In this document: piece by piece, positions 61,091 to 64,000 of the stretch
Numbering within the stretch: the first letter of the stretch is position 1
Layout: each line of letters opens with the position of its first letter
Assembly: GCF_001007995.1 (NCBI RefSeq)
Contig: NZ_CP011389.1
Location: forward strand, 1,116,001-1,180,000
Direction of reading: 5' to 3'
Length of the DNA: 64,000 nucleotides
DNA from: Deinococcus soli (ex Cha et al. 2016)
GTDB lineage: Bacteria > Deinococcota > Deinococci > Deinococcales > Deinococcaceae
Notes under the pieces: model-generated
The model's database searches: none
Told to the model about the DNA's origin: nothing
What the model saw: only the letters and a program-made list of their open reading frames with translations
Program-made: the position numbers and the translations under genes

Positions 61091-62182
61091 TCAGTCGCTG
61101 GCGAGGGCCAGTTCGCGCTGCCGGGCCTGCCGGGTCAGGTGCCAGCGGCTGAGGTCGGCGGCGGCGTCGCGGACGATGGCGTTCGCGTGCGGCAGCGCGG
61201 CGCGGCGGCTCTGCATGTTGCGCGCCACGATGCCGGTCAGGTCGTCGAGGTTGTGCAGGTGCGCGCCGGGCACCCCGGCGATGTCGGGGTTCAGGATGCG
61301 CGGCACGCTGATGTCGATGAGGAACATCGGGCGGCCCGGCCGCTGGCGCAGCGCGGCGTTCACGCCCCCGGCACCCAGGACGTAGTGGGGCGCGCCGCTG
61401 GAGGCGATCAGGACGTCGGCCTCGGGCAGGACCTCCTCGAGGTAGTCGGCGGCGCAGGGGCGTCCCCCGAGTTTCTCGGCGAGCTGCCGGGCGCGTTCCA
61501 CGGTGCGGTTCACGACGATGACGTCCTCGACCCCGGCGGCGCGCAGGTGCGTGAGAGTCAGTTCGGCGGTCTCGCCCGCACCGATGATCAGGGCGGTGCG
61601 GCCCGCGAGGCTGCCCAGGGCCGCCTGCGCGAGTTCCACGGCGGCGCTGGAGACACTGACGATCTTGTCGCTCATGCCGGTCTCGAAGCGCACGCGTTTC
61701 CCGGCGGCCAGGGCGCCCTGCGCGACCTTGTTCAGGGTGGTGCCGGTCAGGCCGCGTTCGCGGGCGTCCATCCAGGCGCGTTTGACCTGCCCCTGGATCT
61801 GCGTCTCGCCGATGACGAGGCTGTCGAGGCCAGCGGCGACGCGGTACAGGTGCGTGACGGCGGCCTCGCCGGTGTGGACGTACAGGTGCTCGCCGAGGTC
61901 CTGCGCCCAGGCGCCCTCGAAGGCGGCGCGGGGGTCGCCGCTGACGCCCGCCATGTACACCTCGGTGCGGTTGCAGGTGGCGAGCAGCATGACCTCCTGC
62001 GCGTAGCCGCACAGGTGCGAGAGCAGGGTGCCCTCATGCCCGGCTCGCACGGCGGCGCGTTCGCGGACCTCGACCGGGGCGGTCTGGTGGTTCAGGCCGA
62101 CGACCACGAAATCCAGCGCCTGCGGGGCGTGCGTGCCCGTGCGGGTGAGCAGGGCGTGCGCGGTGGGGCAGGCGAGCGTCAC
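61091..62182 (-). CDS. hemA: Glutamyl-tRNA reductase
   Basis: First enzyme of the C5 tetrapyrrole pathway, reducing Glu-tRNA to glutamate semialdehyde with NADPH. 363 residues. [16 protein letters not shown] and [10 protein letters not shown] (catalytic Cys70) form the catalytic domain, and [11 protein letters not shown] the NADPH site. It is shorter than the usual 420; the C-terminal dimerisation helices are mostly missing. The GTG start overlaps the upstream siroheme gene stop by 4 nt (GTGA). Confidence 0.95.
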   Translation of the reverse strand: MTLACPTAHALLTRTGTHAPQALDFVVVGLNHQTAPVEVRERAAVRAGHEGTLLSHLCGYAQEVMLLATCNRTEVYMAGVSGDPRAAFEGAWAQDLGEHLYVHTGEAAVTHLYRVAAGLDSLVIGETQIQGQVKRAWMDARERGLTGTTLNKVAQGALAAGKRVRFETGMSDKIVSVSSAAVELAQAALGSLAGRTALIIGAGETAELTLTHLRAAGVEDVIVVNRTVERARQLAEKLGGRPCAADYLEEVLPEADVLIASSGAPHYVLGAGGVNAALRQRPGRPMFLIDISVPRILNPDIAGVPGAHLHNLDDLTGIVARNMQSRRAALPHANAIVRDAAADLSRWHLTRQARQRELALASD

Positions 62183-62748
62183 GCGAGCCCCACGGATTGG
62201 CGGATGTCGCGGCGCAGGGCGTCCAGCGTGGCGGCCCGCACGGTTTCAGGCTGGGTCAGGGCGATCTCGCGGCGGGCGGCCCAGCCGTCCAGGGTGGCCT
62301 CGTCGGGCAGCAGGGACGCGACGCGTTCGGCAATTGCCTGGGCCAGCAGGGGCAGCTCCCGGCCGCTGGTGACGGCCACCTGCACGCCCGCGCGACGGGC
62401 CTGCGCGGGGAAACGCCAGTTGCCGCGCGGGGCGTCCCCGGCGTCGTTCACCAGGGAACCCTGCGCGCGCGCGTCGCGCACCACGGCGTCGTTCACGTCG
62501 GCGGAGCTCGTGGCGGCGACGACCAGCGCCGCGCCGCTCAGGTCGCCCCGCCGGTAGTGACGGGTCAGGGCTGTCACGGGCAGCGCCGCGAAGTCCGGGT
62601 GCTGCTCGGGCGCGACGACCTGCACCTGCGCCCCGGCGTCCAGCAGGGTGCGGGTGCGGCGCAGCGCGACCTCTCCCCCGCCGACCACGACGACGCGCAC
62701 GCCGCGAAGATCAAGGAAGGCTGGGAGGAAACTCACGTGGCGCAGCAT
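62179..62748 (-). CDS. Precorrin-2 dehydrogenase / siroheme synthase (Met8/CysG N-terminal type)
   Basis: 189 residues. [18 protein letters not shown] is the NAD-binding glycine motif, and [20 protein letters not shown] and [15 protein letters not shown] are the family's active-site parts. It oxidises precorrin-2 to sirohydrochlorin; some members also insert iron. The usual C-terminal domain is reduced. The start may be ATG at 62748 or GTG at 62736; no good Shine-Dalgarno is seen. It sits between cobA-hemD and hemA, so the operon makes siroheme. Confidence 0.9.
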   Translation of the reverse strand: MLRHVSFLPAFLDLRGVRVVVVGGGEVALRRTRTLLDAGAQVQVVAPEQHPDFAALPVTALTRHYRRGDLSGAALVVAATSSADVNDAVVRDARAQGSLVNDAGDAPRGNWRFPAQARRAGVQVAVTSGRELPLLAQAIAERVASLLPDEATLDGWAARREIALTQPETVRAATLDALRRDIRQSVGLA

Positions 62749-62891
62749 AGCGTGCCGGGCGCGGGGCAGCCGTCCCCGACCGATCGGTAAGAAAGACGAC
62801 TGGGACGCGATTGCACCCCAGATTCGTCACTGCGCGCGGAACGCGGGGGACGCGGTGCGCGGACGGCGGGGTCGGCCCCGTCATCCATCCC

Positions 62892-64000
62892 CTATTGCCC
62901 ATCCCCCGCCCGCAGGGCGGCCTCGGCCGCGTCGGCCAGGGCGTCCAGCGTCGGCACGGCCGCCACCGTCACGCGCGTGAAGCCCGCCTCGCGCGCCGCC
63001 TCGGCCGTCTGCTCGCCCATCGCCGCCACGCGGAAGTCCGTCCCGGCCAGGGCCGCGAGGTGCCGCGCGGCGCTGCCGGACGCCAGGGTCACCACGGCCG
63101 CGCCGCGCAGGCGGTCCATGCTCAGGTCGTCGGGCCGGGCGGGTTCGGTGCGGTACAGTTCTGCCCGCCCGTACGGCAGGCCGCGCGCGGCCAGGGCGCG
63201 TTCCAGGTGATCCTCGGCCAGCTGCGAGGTGAGGTGCAGCAGCGTCCCGCCGTCCGGCGTGGCGGGAATCTGCGCGCCCAGGTGCCGCGCGCCCGCCACG
63301 CTGGGCACGAAGTCCGCGCGCAGGCCACGCTCCGCGAGGGACCGGGCCGTGCTGGGGCCCACCGCCGCCAGCCGCGTGCCCGCGAGGTGCCGGGCGTCCA
63401 GGCCCAGCGCGTCCAGGTGCTCGAACAGCGCCGCGACCGCCTGGTTGCTGGTCAGCAGCAGCCACGCCACGCCGCTCAGGTCGCGCAGGCGGGCGTGCAG
63501 CGCCTCCGGCTGCGAGGTCGGCGCGAAGCGGATCAGCGGGACCTCCAGCACGCTCGCGCCCCGCGCGCGCAGCCGCTCGGACAGGTCGCTGGCGCCCACG
63601 CGGGTGCGGGTCACGGCGACCGTCTGCCCCGCCAGCGGCCCGCGCGCCCCCTGCGCCGCCTGGAACCAGCGCAGCGGGTCGTGCAGGCGCACCACCTCCC
63701 CCACCACGGTCACGGCCGGGGCCTCCAGACCCGCCTCGCGGACCCGGTCCGCGATGGTCGCCAGGGTGCCGGTCACGCTGCGCTGCTGTGGGGTGGTGCC
63801 CCACTGGATGGTCGCGGCGGGCGTTTCCGGGGCGCGGCCCGCGTCAATCAATTCAGTGGCGATGCCCTCCAGGTTCCTCACGCCCATCAGCAGCACCAGC
63901 GTGTCCACGCCCGACAGCCGCCCGTAGTGCGCGCTGCCGCCCCGCGTGTTCCCGGTCAGGACCGCGAACGACTGCGCCAGATCGCGGTGCGTGACGGGAA
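62892..64000 (-). CDS. Uroporphyrinogen-III methyltransferase/synthase fusion (CobA-HemD), N-terminus beyond window
   Basis: Two enzymes in one chain. The visible part starts in the C-terminal portion of a SUMT (CobA) methyltransferase: [14 protein letters not shown], then [40 protein letters not shown] and [14 protein letters not shown] linker leads to a uroporphyrinogen-III synthase (HemD): [34 protein letters not shown] and [15 protein letters not shown]. It closes the ring of hydroxymethylbilane and methylates the product to precorrin-2, feeding the next gene. The in-frame GTG at 63908 is internal, not a start. Confidence 0.94.
   Translation of the reverse strand, partial: PVTHRDLAQSFAVLTGNTRGGSAHYGRLSGVDTLVLLMGVRNLEGIATELIDAGRAPETPAATIQWGTTPQQRSVTGTLATIADRVREAGLEAPAVTVVGEVVRLHDPLRWFQAAQGARGPLAGQTVAVTRTRVGASDLSERLRARGASVLEVPLIRFAPTSQPEALHARLRDLSGVAWLLLTSNQAVAALFEHLDALGLDARHLAGTRLAAVGPSTARSLAERGLRADFVPSVAGARHLGAQIPATPDGGTLLHLTSQLAEDHLERALAARGLPYGRAELYRTEPARPDDLSMDRLRGAAVVTLASGSAARHLAALAGTDFRVAAMGEQTAEAAREAGFTRVTVAAVPTLDALADAAEAALRAGDGQ

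Overview
The window looks like a chromosomal segment of a Deinococcus species. The DNA is very GC-rich with strong GC3 bias. The S12, S5, IF-1, S14 and L17 sequences read as Deinococcus-type, the adenylate kinase is the short form, and many genes carry a TANNNT -10 box only 6 to 10 nt before the start codon, the arrangement of leaderless transcripts known from Deinococcus. The assignment rests on recalled family features, not on a database search.

Layout. 1-10.7 kb: aldo/keto reductase (cut by the window edge), nitroreductase, a lipoprotein, two membrane diguanylate cyclases, ndk, two permeases of a nucleoside-type ABC importer, a RodZ-like protein and an AI-2E family permease. 10.8-14.2 kb: alpha ribosomal operon (infA-rpmJ-rpsM-rpsK-rpsD-rpoA-rplQ, minus strand). 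14.3-29.5 kb: a block of accessory genes lying between infA and adk, where many bacteria have the alpha and spc operons side by side. It holds a PadR/DUF4188 pair, a HEAFH putative metallopeptidase, a TPR-GGDEF-EAL protein, and a tightly packed minus-strand directon: SWIM zinc finger, DUF5691, MoxR AAA+ ATPase, a low-GC protein of unknown function, DUF5682, a polysaccharide deacetylase with a beta-barrel-like tail, a VWA protein and a TIGR01777 epimerase. 29.7-42.4 kb: adk-secY and the spc and S10 operons with tuf at the head. 42.8-46.7 kb: a small membrane protein, then fusA-rpsG-rpsL. 47 kb: tRNA-Ser(CGA). 47.1-55.1 kb: AAC(3)-type acetyltransferase, hflX, an EEP phosphohydrolase, two zinc metallopeptidases and ddl. 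55.4-59.6 kb: a peptide ABC importer (binding protein plus two permeases). 59.6-64 kb: ygfZ and a tetrapyrrole cluster (hemA, siroheme synthase, cobA-hemD fusion cut by the window edge).

How the parts work together. The S10, spc, alpha and str operons supply the translation machinery, RNA polymerase alpha and SecY. Terminators and new promoters (rpsN/rpsH, secY/adk, tuf and rpsL leaders) divide them into units. The tetrapyrrole genes cover glutamyl-tRNA reduction, uroporphyrinogen III synthesis and its diversion to siroheme. The SWIM/DUF5691/MoxR/DUF5682/VWA set is the best candidate for a poorly described system: MoxR ATPases usually work with VWA partners to remodel or load targets, but what this set acts on cannot be read from the sequence.

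Other notable points: rpsL can only be given its full conserved N-terminus from a CTG start codon; three intergenic elements (0.56, 19.2 and 53.8 kb) share a core motif and strings of hairpins; and short, possibly translated leaderless frames precede the acetyltransferase and hflX. No CRISPR array, rRNA, insertion sequence, prophage or recognised riboswitch was seen.
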